NCBI GenBank assembly: GCA_944321085.1
Contig: CALUJY010000006.1
Location: 167,193 to 201,725 of the forward strand
DNA length: 34,533 nucleotides
Source of the DNA: an uncultured Barnesiella sp.
GTDB taxonomy: Bacteria > Bacteroidota > Bacteroidia > Bacteroidales > Barnesiellaceae_A
Reading direction: 5' to 3'
Both the position numbers and the translations under genes were made by a program. Under the pieces are notes generated by a model. That model was not told the DNA's origin. It made no database searches and saw only the letters and a program-made list of their open reading frames with translations. Shown in pieces: positions 8,578 through 16,935 of the stretch; positions within the stretch are counted from its first letter, which is position 1, and every line of letters starts with the position of its first letter.

Positions 8578-10230
8578 ATGAAAAAATTCTTTTCTCTATT
8601 AGCCGTTACTTTTTTTTGCATGGCATCGCTGCAACCGGTGTCGGCAGAAGTGATAACTCCCGAGGTGGCCAAGTCGACAGCCGATGGGTTGCTTTCGCTC
8701 GATACTGAATTCGTGGGTGAGGGCGAAGCTACTGTAACTCCTGTTACACAAGATGGTACGCCTGTCTATTATCTGATAGAATATAATGCAGGCGGTTGGG
8801 CTATCATTGCTGCGCAATCGTCATCGAAACCTCTTATCGCTTATAATCCTACGGGCAAGTATGAAGCTCCCGAACCGATGCAAGCCGTTCTTAACGCCAA
8901 TAAACAACGCATTGCTGCGGTGGCGAAAGAGAATGCCGATTATCAACACGTAGGGTGGAGCCGTGCGGCACAACGCAAGCCTGCGGCAGCAAATCCTACG
9001 CCCGACATCAATCCTCTTATTACGGTAAATCTCGACCAGTCGGCACCTTTCAACAGCTATTGCCCGACGGTAAGCGGACAACGTGTTCTTGTAGGTTGTG
9101 TGGCCGTAGGTATGGCACAAGCCATGATGGTGGCACGCTATCCTGATCGCCCTGTGGGCAAGTATAGCTATACCGATCCTACGGTAGGTTATCTCTCGAT
9201 AGACTACGATGCCGAGGCTCCTTACGACTGGGATGCCATGTATGCAGCCAAAACGACAGGCAATTACAGCGAGATTGCACGTTTGTTGTACCACTGCGGT
9301 GTGTCGGTGAATATGCAATATGGCCTCGATGGATCGGGCGCATATACCGTGCAAGTGGCTACGGCTCTGCCTCGCAACTTCCAGTACGACCCCGAGCTGG
9401 TACGTCACGTAGACAAGCTCTCCAATAGAGACGAGTGGATTGCACTGCTCCTCGATGAGTTGGTGTTGGGTCGTGCCATCGTATATCATGGTAGCAGCGA
9501 AGACAGTGGCCACTGCTGGAATATCGACGGATGGAGACAAGCTACGCAAATGTTCCACGTCAACTGGGGTTGGAACGGATATGGAAACTCCTATTTCGAC
9601 ATCGACGCCATGCAAGACCAGTACCAAGGCATGAGCTTCCCCTACAACAACGGTGTAGTGATAGGTGTAGGCGCTCCTACGACAGCTCCTTACGGACTCA
9701 GCCTGAGCACTACCAACATACCCATGGGTGCCAAGGCCGGTACGGTATTGGCCGACGTTATGGTACGCTGTGAAGATGAAGATGCCGAGTTCTCATTCAC
9801 CATCGAGGGCCCCGAGGGTCTTTTCGGCCGGGTAGAGTCGCCCTATACGGTAGAGAACATGAAGCTGGTGTCGAAAGAAGACATCACCTCGGCCGCCAAA
9901 TTCGAGTATGCCCTTATTACCGTTACCAATACGGCAACCAACGAGTCGTACACGGCCGAGTTTAAGTTGCACCTTACAACCGGCATAGCATCGGTAGTGA
10001 GCGATAAGATACGTGTATATCCCGCTGTCGCACAAGACCGCATCACGGTAGAGGTACCCGCTGCCGGCGGCAGCTATGCCATCTGCACGATGAGCGGCGC
10101 ATTGGCCGGCGAAGGCAGCATAGAGGGCTACAAGACAGAAATCTCTGTCGCTTCGTTGCCCGCAGGTGTATACCTGCTCAAATACGTTCATCCCGATGGC
10201 GTGGGCGTGAAGAGTTTTATTGTAAAATAG
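8578..10230 (+). CDS. C10-family cysteine protease with T9SS tail, second paralog
   Basis: This 550-residue pre-pro-protease is strongly similar along its whole length to the gene ending at 8168. It has a signal peptide (to about VSA, residue 23), a propeptide domain, a catalytic Cys174 in VGCVAVGMAQAMM, His312 in SGHCWNIDGW, then FHVNWGWNGYGNSYFDI, and a C-terminal T9SS sorting domain (IRVYPAVAQDRITVEV to KSFIVK). The frame also opens at ATG 8560, but 8578 is preferred: in the paralog the equivalent upstream ATG is followed by a stop, and from 8578 the catalytic Cys has the same number, 174, in both. Conservation is very high in the catalytic core and lower in the propeptide and in the loop before the His. 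It has its own promoter. Likely role: extracellular protein degradation, perhaps feeding the upstream SusCD-type importer (inference). Confidence 0.95.
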   Translation: MKKFFSLLAVTFFCMASLQPVSAEVITPEVAKSTADGLLSLDTEFVGEGEATVTPVTQDGTPVYYLIEYNAGGWAIIAAQSSSKPLIAYNPTGKYEAPEPMQAVLNANKQRIAAVAKENADYQHVGWSRAAQRKPAAANPTPDINPLITVNLDQSAPFNSYCPTVSGQRVLVGCVAVGMAQAMMVARYPDRPVGKYSYTDPTVGYLSIDYDAEAPYDWDAMYAAKTTGNYSEIARLLYHCGVSVNMQYGLDGSGAYTVQVATALPRNFQYDPELVRHVDKLSNRDEWIALLLDELVLGRAIVYHGSSEDSGHCWNIDGWRQATQMFHVNWGWNGYGNSYFDIDAMQDQYQGMSFPYNNGVVIGVGAPTTAPYGLSLSTTNIPMGAKAGTVLADVMVRCEDEDAEFSFTIEGPEGLFGRVESPYTVENMKLVSKEDITSAAKFEYALITVTNTATNESYTAEFKLHLTTGIASVVSDKIRVYPAVAQDRITVEVPAAGGSYAICTMSGALAGEGSIEGYKTEISVASLPAGVYLLKYVHPDGVGVKSFIVK

Positions 10231-10252
10231 ATGTTGTAAATAGATTGATTGC

Positions 10253-10292
10253 AGGCGCGGCGGTATCCTCTCATGAGGCTGCTTCCGCGCCT
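10253..10292 (+). terminator. Possible terminator hairpin between the C10 protease and lptC
   Basis: An outer stem AGGCGCGG (10253-10260) pairs with CCGCGCCT (10285-10292), and an inner CCTC/GAGG hairpin lies between them. Only three T residues follow, so termination may be partial or the structure may have another role. Confidence 0.42.
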
Positions 10293-10314
10293 TTCACAAA
10301 AAAGAAAGCGAAGC

Positions 10315-10956
10315 ATGTACAAGACGCACATCGTTGTTGCAAGCCGGCGGCTGCCCCTGTGGGCTATGATGGCCTCCATTCTATTTGCCATGGCCTGTAA
10401 TAAACCCAAAACCGAGGTGGCGCAGGGTTACGAAAATGTAGACTCTCTGCCCACGCTCTACACTCGCGATGTGCTGTCGCTCATTTCCGACTCAGGTATT
10501 ACCCGTTATCGTATAGAGGCTCCCACATGGTATATGTATGACAATGCCGAGGAGCCGTATTGGTATTTCCCCGATGGTATCAAGGTAGAGCGTTTCGATA
10601 CGCTTTTTCAGACCGAGGCGCTTGTGCTCAGCGATACGGCGATATATTACGAAGACCGACAACTGTGGCAGCTCGACCGCAATGTCCATATAGAAAACTT
10701 CGAGGGGCGCATTTTCGATACGCAACAGCTTTTCTGGGATCAGCGCCGTCGTACGATTTACTCCGATTCTGCCATCCGCATCACAACCGACGATGAGGTT
10801 ATCGAGGGTGTGGGCTTTGTATCTAACGAGCAACTTACGAAATACTCTATTTTGCGCACAAGCGGTATCTTTACCGTAGAGCGCGACTCGGCTGCTGTTG
10901 CCGATACTGCCGCCACGGCCGACGCCGATACCCTTGCGTCACCCTCTTTGCAATAA
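10315..10956 (+). CDS. lptC: LPS export ABC transporter periplasmic protein LptC
   Basis: The 213-residue product from ATG 10315 carries an N-terminal lipoprotein-type signal (ASILFAMAC, Cys28) and then a single LptC beta-jellyroll: SDSGITRYRIEAPTWYMYD, EPYWYFPDGIKVERFD, ALVLSDTAIYYEDRQLWQL, VHIENFEGRIFDTQQLFWDQ, IYSDSAIRITTDDEVIEG. That order of strands is the LptC/OstA pattern. LptC takes lipopolysaccharide from LptBFG at the inner membrane and passes it to the periplasmic Lpt bridge. The open frame extends to 10249, but that would add a basic stretch ahead of the signal, so 10315 is chosen. The C-terminus is an Ala/Asp-rich tail (VADTAATADADT). The next gene starts 5 bases after the stop, so they are co-transcribed. 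Confidence 0.9.
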   Translation: MYKTHIVVASRRLPLWAMMASILFAMACNKPKTEVAQGYENVDSLPTLYTRDVLSLISDSGITRYRIEAPTWYMYDNAEEPYWYFPDGIKVERFDTLFQTEALVLSDTAIYYEDRQLWQLDRNVHIENFEGRIFDTQQLFWDQRRRTIYSDSAIRITTDDEVIEGVGFVSNEQLTKYSILRTSGIFTVERDSAAVADTAATADADTLASPSLQ

Positions 10957-10961
10957 TCGTT

Positions 10962-12218
10962 ATGGACTGGATAGCAATCATATTCATTTCGTTGTTTCTG
11001 GCCGCCCTGTTTGCCGCTATGGAGTTGGTATTCGTTTCGGCGATAGCGACGCGTACCGAGGGCGATGCCGGGCAGCAAGGTATACATCGCCTCAGTAATA
11101 TCTTCTATAATAACGAGGAGGGGTATCTTACCGCAGTAACCATAGGCGAGCATACGTTTCTTGTGACTTTTGCCATATCGTTGGCCGCAGCTCTCTATGC
11201 ACCGTTTGCGGCCTTTTTCGGCAGCGCATTGCTGGCTGTGGTAATGCTTGTCGTCGTTGCAGCCGTTGCGTTGTTTCTTGTGGTAGAGTTGATGGCATTG
11301 CTCTTTTCGTGTGCCGATGCCCAAGTCGTGATGCGATGTACGTCGCCCCTTGCGCTCCTGTTTTATGTGATACTCTATCCTTTTGCATGGCTCGTTATGG
11401 CCGCCTCGAACGGATGGATGCGTCTTACCCGCGTCAAGCCCCGGCCAAGGCGCACGGGCTTTATGCTCAGCAAGGTCGAGCTCGATGCCTTCATACAGGG
11501 AAATCTCGAAAACAATACCGAATCGACCGAGGTGGAGAACGAAATGAAAATGTTGCACAATGCGTTGGATTTCAGTCGCGTATATGTGCGCGATTGCATG
11601 GTGCCTCGTACCGAGATTATCGCTGTGGATATAGATAAAGAGACCGACGACGATTTGTTGCAGCTCTTGGTAGAGACCGGCAAATCGAAGGTCGTGGTAT
11701 ATCGTGGCAACATAGATAACATAGAGGGCTACTATCATGTCGCCGAGATGTTTCGCGGCGGCGATTGGCGCAAGAAGGTGCGCCCCGTACTTTTTGTGCC
11801 CGAGTCGAAGCCTGCCAATAAACTGATGAGCCTTTTCATGCAGCAGAAAAAGAGCATGGCGATAGTCGTCGATGAGTTTGGCGGTACGGCAGGACTTGTC
11901 ACGCTCGAAGACTTGGTAGAAGAGATTTTCGGCGAGATAGAAGATGAGCACGACCGTACCAACCTTGTGTCGCGCCGGACGGCCGAGGGCGAATATGACT
12001 TCTCGGGACGCATGGAAATCTCGAACATCAACGAAGAGTTCGGTTTGCAGATACCCGAGTCGGACGAGTACCTCACCATTGCCGGTTATATACTCAATCA
12101 CTATCAGACGCTCCCGGCGCAGGGTGAAACCGTCACGATAGGTCGTTTTGCCTTTACCATCACGCGCCGACGCGCCAATCGGATAGAGCTCATCCACTTG
12201 AAAATCATCGGTGAATGA
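10962..12218 (+). CDS. CNNM/DUF21 - CBS - CorC/HlyC family membrane protein
   Basis: This 418-residue protein has an N-terminal CNNM (DUF21) transmembrane domain with hydrophobic segments near residues 1-20, 58-82, 84-108 and 125-147. A cytoplasmic CBS pair follows at about 205-320, with VRDCMVPRTEIIAVD and MAIVVDEFGGTAGLVTLEDLVEEIFGEIEDEHD as the family signatures. The C-terminal CorC/HlyC domain (about 335-415, ITRRRANRIELIHL) closes it. Proteins of this family are linked to Mg2+/Co2+ efflux or ion homeostasis; the Bacteroidota gliding protein GldE is a relative, so gliding/T9SS involvement is possible but unproven. It starts 5 bases after lptC. A long open frame on the opposite strand here is a codon-bias shadow. 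Confidence 0.92.
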   Translation: MDWIAIIFISLFLAALFAAMELVFVSAIATRTEGDAGQQGIHRLSNIFYNNEEGYLTAVTIGEHTFLVTFAISLAAALYAPFAAFFGSALLAVVMLVVVAAVALFLVVELMALLFSCADAQVVMRCTSPLALLFYVILYPFAWLVMAASNGWMRLTRVKPRPRRTGFMLSKVELDAFIQGNLENNTESTEVENEMKMLHNALDFSRVYVRDCMVPRTEIIAVDIDKETDDDLLQLLVETGKSKVVVYRGNIDNIEGYYHVAEMFRGGDWRKKVRPVLFVPESKPANKLMSLFMQQKKSMAIVVDEFGGTAGLVTLEDLVEEIFGEIEDEHDRTNLVSRRTAEGEYDFSGRMEISNINEEFGLQIPESDEYLTIAGYILNHYQTLPAQGETVTIGRFAFTITRRRANRIELIHLKIIGE

Positions 12219-12235
12219 AAAATATATTACGAAAT

Positions 12236-12266
12236 TTCGCTTATCCGTGCTTTTTTTGTAAATTCG
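12236..12266 (+). promoter_or_regulatory. Promoter of the ppiD-like gene
   Basis: TTCG (12236-12239), a 19-base spacer and TAAATTCG (12259-12266) fit the Bacteroidota promoter layout with one mismatch in each box. The ATG is at 12318, giving a leader of about 45 bases. Confidence 0.6.
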
Positions 12267-12317
12267 CACCCTTGTAAATAGTATATAAATAAAAACTAAA
12301 AAACATATAAACTACAA

Positions 12318-14414
12318 ATGGCTACGTTAGAGAAAATAAGAAGCAAAGCTGCTTTCCTTGTCATTATCATAGGTGTGGCATTGCTTGCGTTTATCATCGG
12401 CGACTTCCTCAACTCGGGGCAGTCATTTTTCATGATGAATAAGAACAAAGTTGCTACTGTCAACGGTACTTCTATCGGTGTAGAAGAGTATCAACAGCGT
12501 GTACAAGCCCGTTCGGAAGAGTTGCAGGCTATGTATCAACAAAGAGGTATGCCTATGCCCGAAGGTGCATCGTCCTATATCAACAAAGAGGTTTACGATG
12601 CTATGGTGAACGAGATTTTGCTCGGCGAGGAGCTCGAAGCTGTGGGTATCACAGTGAGCAAAGAGGAGTTGAACGACCTGCTTACCGGCGACAACATCGT
12701 GCCGCAAGTCGCTCAATCATTCACCAACCCCGAGACCGGACAATTCGACCGTCAGGCTTTGAATAACTTTCTGCAAGTTATCTTCCATCCCGAAGAGAAC
12801 GGTTACACCCAACCCGAACAGCTGGCACAAATCGCTGTGCAACGCAATATCTGGCTCGAAATGGAAAAGAGCGTACGTCAGTCGCGCGCTGCCGAGAAAT
12901 TGATGACTCTCGTCAATGCTGCTGTCGTTCCCAACAAGGTGGACGCCGAGATGGCTTTCGTCGGACAGAATCGCTCGGTAGATATTGCCTACGTTTTGCA
13001 ACCCTATACCTCTATTCCCGATTCGACGGTAGAGGTGTCGAATGCCGAGTTGACAGCCGAGTATAACAAGGTGAAGAAACTCTATGAGAACCCCGAGCGT
13101 CGTGCCATCAACTATATAGCAGTGGATATCAAACCTTCACCTGCCGATTATGAGAAGGTCGAGGAGAGAATAAATATGCTTAAAGAGATTTTCGCTACTA
13201 CCGACGATGTTGCAGAGGTGGTAAACGACAACTCTGATTATCCGTATGCCGACTATTTCGTTGCCGTGCGTTCCATGGATACCGCAGAGAAGAATTTCGT
13301 AGAGAATGCACAAGTCGGCGAGGCTTGCGAGCCTATGTTTGCCAACGATACATATTCGATGTATCGCCTTATGGCCACCAAAACCGCTCCCGATTCGATA
13401 CAGGTGCGTATGGTGAGCTTCCCCGTTGGCGATACCCGCGTAGATAGCGTCTACAACATCTTGCGCAATGGCGGCGATTTTGCAGCTCTTGGTGACGACC
13501 TTATGAAAGTTGAGAATGTATGGCTCACAGAGAGCATGATAAGTGAAGTAGGTCGCGGCTTTATCAACGATGTATTTAGCGCCGGCGACAACTTCTTCAA
13601 GAGTGAGAGCCTCGGCGGTACGCACGTTGTACAAGTAACCGAACGCACTGCACCTGTGAAGAAAGCCAAAGTGGCTGCTATCACAATGTCGGTAGATCCC
13701 AGCAATGATACTTACAATGCACTCCATAACGGCCTCTTGTCGTATGTTGCCGACAATAATAATGCCAAAGCATTTGCTGATAGCGCACAAGTTGCCGGTT
13801 ACTCGGTGATGACAGCCGATTGCAGCGCCGAAGATATTTCTCTTCCCGGTATACAAGATGGTCGTCAGATAGTACGCTGGGCTTTCAATGCCAAGAAAGA
13901 CGAAATTTCAGAGATATTCACTATCGGCGACCGCTTCATTGTTGCTGCTCTCGACGATGTTATCCCTGCCGGGTATATGCCTATGAAAGACCTCGAAGCA
14001 ATGCTCTCTATGCGCGTACGCAACGACAAGAAAGCCGCTATCATTGGCGAGAAGCTCGCTGCTGTAACGCCCGCCGAGATGTCGGCCTATGCCGCTGCCG
14101 TAAATGCTGAAAAAGTCGATACGGCTAAATTCGTAGCATTCTCTTCTCCCTCTATTTCGGGATTGGGTTACGAACCTGCTGTTGCCGGTGTAGCTCCCTC
14201 GGTAGAAAAGGGTAAAATATCGGCACCCGTCAAAGGTAACCGCGGTGTTTATGTAATGGAGGTTGTCAATGTCAACGAGTCGGCAAAACCCTATGACGAG
14301 GCTGCCGAAATAGCTCGTCTCGACAGACAATATACTTCTCTTATCAGCAACCGCCTCATGCAAGTATTGCGCGATAAGGCCGAGATAGAGAATACACTCA
14401 TCCGTTTCTTCTAA
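12318..14414 (+). CDS. PpiD/SurA-like peptidylprolyl isomerase, inner-membrane anchored
   Basis: This 698-residue protein starts MATLEKIRSKAAFLVIIIGV, a short cytoplasmic N-terminus and one transmembrane helix at about residues 11-30. The periplasmic SurA_N-like chaperone region follows (VATVNGTSIGVEEYQQRVQA near 45, YINKEVYDAMVNEILLGEEL near 90). A parvulin-type rotamase domain lies near 340-440 (DSIQVRMVSFPVG, NGGDFAALGDD, DNFFKSESLGGTHVVQVTER). The C-terminal part is a second, degenerate PPIase-like/chaperone region. Such PpiD homologues help fold outer-membrane and secreted proteins as they leave the Sec translocon. It lies downstream of lptC and the CorC-like gene, an envelope-biogenesis grouping common in Bacteroidales, but has its own promoter. 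Catalytic activity of the rotamase is not certain from sequence. Confidence 0.92.
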   Translation: MATLEKIRSKAAFLVIIIGVALLAFIIGDFLNSGQSFFMMNKNKVATVNGTSIGVEEYQQRVQARSEELQAMYQQRGMPMPEGASSYINKEVYDAMVNEILLGEELEAVGITVSKEELNDLLTGDNIVPQVAQSFTNPETGQFDRQALNNFLQVIFHPEENGYTQPEQLAQIAVQRNIWLEMEKSVRQSRAAEKLMTLVNAAVVPNKVDAEMAFVGQNRSVDIAYVLQPYTSIPDSTVEVSNAELTAEYNKVKKLYENPERRAINYIAVDIKPSPADYEKVEERINMLKEIFATTDDVAEVVNDNSDYPYADYFVAVRSMDTAEKNFVENAQVGEACEPMFANDTYSMYRLMATKTAPDSIQVRMVSFPVGDTRVDSVYNILRNGGDFAALGDDLMKVENVWLTESMISEVGRGFINDVFSAGDNFFKSESLGGTHVVQVTERTAPVKKAKVAAITMSVDPSNDTYNALHNGLLSYVADNNNAKAFADSAQVAGYSVMTADCSAEDISLPGIQDGRQIVRWAFNAKKDEISEIFTIGDRFIVAALDDVIPAGYMPMKDLEAMLSMRVRNDKKAAIIGEKLAAVTPAEMSAYAAAVNAEKVDTAKFVAFSSPSISGLGYEPAVAGVAPSVEKGKISAPVKGNRGVYVMEVVNVNESAKPYDEAAEIARLDRQYTSLISNRLMQVLRDKAEIENTLIRFF

Positions 14415-14442
14415 TACGGTTGATGTAGAAATCATCATACTG

Positions 14443-14479
14443 CGGGGCTGTTTCAATATTGAAACTGCCCCGTTTCTTT
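14443..14479 (+). terminator. Rho-independent terminator of the ppiD-like gene
   Basis: The arms GGGGCTGTTTCAA and TTGAAACTGCCCC (14444-14471) pair with one mismatch around a very short loop and are followed by GTTTCTTT. It lies 29 bases after the stop codon. Confidence 0.85.
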
Positions 14480-14585
14480 GTATTTGCAGCAAAGTTTGGC
14501 TTGCTTTTTAGGTTTGTCGCCCGAGAGTCGCTCTCTCCGTTTATGATGGGATGATGTGCCTACTCGAAAAAACGGGATAAAATAA

Positions 14586-14620
14586 GAACCCGCCGATGAT
14601 CATCGGCGGGTTCTCGTTTT
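14586..14620. terminator. Bidirectional terminator between the ppiD-like gene and glgB
   Basis: A perfect 28-base palindrome (14586-14613, arms GAACCCGCCGATGA and TCATCGGCGGGTTC) has CGTTTT on its right and AAAATAA on its left, which reads as a U-rich tail for the minus strand. It lies 43 bases past the glgB stop and probably ends glgB transcription as well as read-through from the left. Confidence 0.85.
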
Positions 14621-14663
14621 ACTGTCGCCCCGTTCTATTCCGAGGGTTGCAAGTGTTAGTCTC

Positions 14664-16691
14664 TTATTTCTTCTTTTCGGGTTTCTTTTTGCGCAATACC
14701 TGTACCGTGCGAGCCGGCAGATAGAGACGCAACCACTCTTTGTGTTCTTTCTTGTACAGCGGGTCGGGTTGTGTAAAGTGTTCGACGCTTTCATCTATCA
14801 GGTCGTGACCGCCAAATTCACCTCGGTCGCTGTTCAGCACCGTTTCATACACGCCCGGTTCTACCAAGAGCCCGTAGCCGGTATATGAGTTATAGGGGTG
14901 GAAGTTGAAGACAAACAGCAAGTCCTTGCGCTCGAATGCAAGTATTTGGTCGCCATCGTTGTCCCATATCTTGATGATGGGTTTTATCTCGAAGTGGCGT
15001 ACGCTGCGTACCGTTTCTATCATAGCACGGTCGAAGTTGTTGAGGTATTGGTACTTCAAGTCGGTACGGTCTACCAAGTCCCATTGGCGGCGTGCGTATT
15101 TGTATGACCATCCGTTACCTTCGCGCGGGAAGTCTATCCACTCGGGGTGTCCGAACTCGTTACCCATAAAGTTGAGATACCCGCCGTTTATGGTAGCGAG
15201 AGTGACTAACCGTATCATCTTGTGCAGAGCCATGCCGCGGTCTACGGTGTAGTCGTTGTCGCCTACCATCATGTGCCAATACATCTCTTTGTCGATCAGA
15301 CGGAATATGATGGTCTTGTCGCCTACCAAAGCCTGATCGTGGCTCTCGGCATAGCTGATGGTCTTCTCATCGGCGCGGCGGTTTGTGAGCTCCCAAAAGA
15401 TAGAGGTAGGTTTCCAATCTTCGTCTTTGCGCTCTTTGATGGTTTTAATCCAGAAATCGGGGATACCCATAGCCATGCGGTAGTCGAATCCTATACCGCC
15501 ATCTTCGAATTTGGCTGCCAACCCCGGCATTCCGCTCATCTCCTCGGCAATGGTGATGGCATACGGATTTACTTCGTGGATAAGGATATTGGCAAGCGTG
15601 AGGTAGACAATGGCATCGTCGTCTTGATGTCCGTTATAATAGTCGGCGTACGAGCTGAATGCCTGTCCCAATCCGTGGCTGTAATACAACATGGATGTTA
15701 CTCCGTCGAAGCGGAAGCCGTCGAAATGGAACTCTTCGAGCCAATATTTGCAGTTTGAGAGCAAGAAATGCAATACTTCGTGTTTTCCGTAATCGAAGCA
15801 CAACGAGTCCCATGCCGGATGCTCGCGCCGATTGCCGCCGTGGAAATATTGTGTATATGACCCGTCAAAGCGGCCTAAGCCTTCTACCTCGTTTTTTACG
15901 GCATGCGAGTGTACGATGTCCATGATGACGGCGATACCCATGCGGTGAGCTTCGTCGATGAGGGCTTTCAGGTCGTCGGGAGTACCGAATCGCGATGAGG
16001 GAGCAAAAAAGCTCGATACGTGGTATCCGAAAGAGCCGTAGTAGGGATGCTCTTGTATTGCCATGATTTGTATGGCGTTGTATCCTGCACGGGCTATGCG
16101 AGGCAAGATATTCTCTCTGAATTCGTTATATGTCCCCACGCGCTCGGCATCTTGTGCCATGCCTATGTGGCATTCGTAGATAAGCAGCGGGGCGGTATCG
16201 GGGCGGAACACCCGTTTGCGGAATTTGTAGGGTTTCTCGGGTGCCCACACTTGGGCTGAGAATATATAGGTTTTCTCATCTTGTACTACTCGTTGAGCCC
16301 ATGCCGGGATGCGCTCGCCGTGTCCGCCGTCCCAATATACCGATAGCTTGTATAGGTCTAAGTGATGCAGCAGGTGTGAGGCGAGTTTGATTTCCCAAAC
16401 TCCGTTCTTTATTCGTTCGAGCTTATATTCGGGCAGCTCCTGCCAATTTGAGAAGTCGCCTATCAAGTATATAGCAGTGGCGTTGGGAGCCCATTCGCGG
16501 AATATCCATCGACCATTGGGCTGGCGGTGCAACCCGAAGTAAAGGTGACCGTCGGCAAAGTCGGTAAACCGCATCTTGTTGCCGTCTGTCAGGTCATATT
16601 TCACATCGAGAACACGTTGGTGACGCCCCTCGATGGCATCTTTATATGGTGATAACCACGGGTCGTTTTGGATAATTTTAAGAGTCTCCAT
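14664..16691 (-). CDS. glgB: 1,4-alpha-glucan branching enzyme (eukaryotic-like GH13_8 type)
   Basis: The 675-residue enzyme has an N-terminal CBM48 module (about residues 55-145, WAPNATAIYLIGDFSNW) and a GH13 (beta/alpha)8 domain. Visible GH13 motifs are MDIVHSH (258-263), nucleophile Asp329 in GFRFDGVTSMLY, acid/base Glu383 in IAEEMSGMPG, and Asp452 in ESHDQALVGDKT. The GFRFDGVTSMLY form is the one found in eukaryotic branching enzymes and their Bacteroidota relatives. It transfers alpha-1,4 chains to alpha-1,6 branch points during glycogen synthesis in the cytoplasm. The frame is open to 16748, but a consensus -7 box sits at 16746-16753, so translation must start downstream; METLKIIQND at 16691 is the best start. 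It appears monocistronic, with no other glg gene beside it. Confidence 0.95.
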   Translation of the reverse strand: METLKIIQNDPWLSPYKDAIEGRHQRVLDVKYDLTDGNKMRFTDFADGHLYFGLHRQPNGRWIFREWAPNATAIYLIGDFSNWQELPEYKLERIKNGVWEIKLASHLLHHLDLYKLSVYWDGGHGERIPAWAQRVVQDEKTYIFSAQVWAPEKPYKFRKRVFRPDTAPLLIYECHIGMAQDAERVGTYNEFRENILPRIARAGYNAIQIMAIQEHPYYGSFGYHVSSFFAPSSRFGTPDDLKALIDEAHRMGIAVIMDIVHSHAVKNEVEGLGRFDGSYTQYFHGGNRREHPAWDSLCFDYGKHEVLHFLLSNCKYWLEEFHFDGFRFDGVTSMLYYSHGLGQAFSSYADYYNGHQDDDAIVYLTLANILIHEVNPYAITIAEEMSGMPGLAAKFEDGGIGFDYRMAMGIPDFWIKTIKERKDEDWKPTSIFWELTNRRADEKTISYAESHDQALVGDKTIIFRLIDKEMYWHMMVGDNDYTVDRGMALHKMIRLVTLATINGGYLNFMGNEFGHPEWIDFPREGNGWSYKYARRQWDLVDRTDLKYQYLNNFDRAMIETVRSVRHFEIKPIIKIWDNDGDQILAFERKDLLFVFNFHPYNSYTGYGLLVEPGVYETVLNSDRGEFGGHDLIDESVEHFTQPDPLYKKEHKEWLRLYLPARTVQVLRKKKPEKKK

Positions 16692-16745
16692 AGTGTTATG
16701 TTTTTTGATGGGAGGCATCGTTGAGCCTCTTGGTTTGCAATAGTA

Positions 16746-16780
16746 CAAATATAGTGAAAGTCGGGCATAAAAAAGTCAAA
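16746..16780 (-). promoter_or_regulatory. Promoter nearest to glgB
   Basis: On the minus strand, TATATTTG (16753-16746) matches the -7 consensus. TTTG at 16780-16777 lies 23 bases upstream, longer than the usual 19-21. The leader to ATG 16691 would be about 48 bases. It sits in a degenerate extra unit of the 83-bp repeat. Confidence 0.55.
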
Positions 16781-16820
16781 CTTGTTTGAAATTTTTTGTC
16801 AAGGTACGTCCCATATTCTA

Positions 16821-16852
16821 TAAATATAGCGAAAGGTAAGTGTCGGGGCAAA
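16821..16852 (-). promoter_or_regulatory. Promoter-like element in repeat unit 1, reading toward glgB
   Basis: On the minus strand, TTTG (16852-16849), 20 bases and TATATTTA (16828-16821) have the same geometry as unit 2, with a mismatch only in the last base of the -7 box. Confidence 0.5.
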
Positions 16853-16903
16853 TGAAAACGCAGTTTTCAAATTTGACATAGCCGAACCGCCTCCTATATT
16901 CTG

Positions 16904-16935
16904 CAAATGTAGCGAAAGGTGAGTGCCGGGACAAA
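16904..16935 (-). promoter_or_regulatory. Consensus promoter in repeat unit 2, reading toward glgB
   Basis: On the minus strand, TTTG (16935-16932), 20 bases and TACATTTG (16911-16904) are a perfect match to the Bacteroidota primary-sigma layout. The leader to glgB would be about 206 bases, crossing repeat unit 1. Confidence 0.6.

Noticed and set aside
7212..9627. Minus-strand open frames of 305 and 268 codons opposite the two C10 proteases
   Set aside because: They mirror the duplicated plus-strand genes, have no recognisable features, and exist only because of the codon use of the sense genes.
10758..12269. A 503-codon open frame on the minus strand opposite the CorC/HlyC-family gene
   Set aside because: Its translation has no domain or membrane pattern and is rich in His, Arg and Tyr, while the plus strand encodes a complete known family. 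It is a codon-bias shadow.
16692..16748. N-terminal extension of glgB by 19 residues
   Set aside because: The extension overlaps the consensus -7 promoter box at 16746-16753 and has no family similarity.
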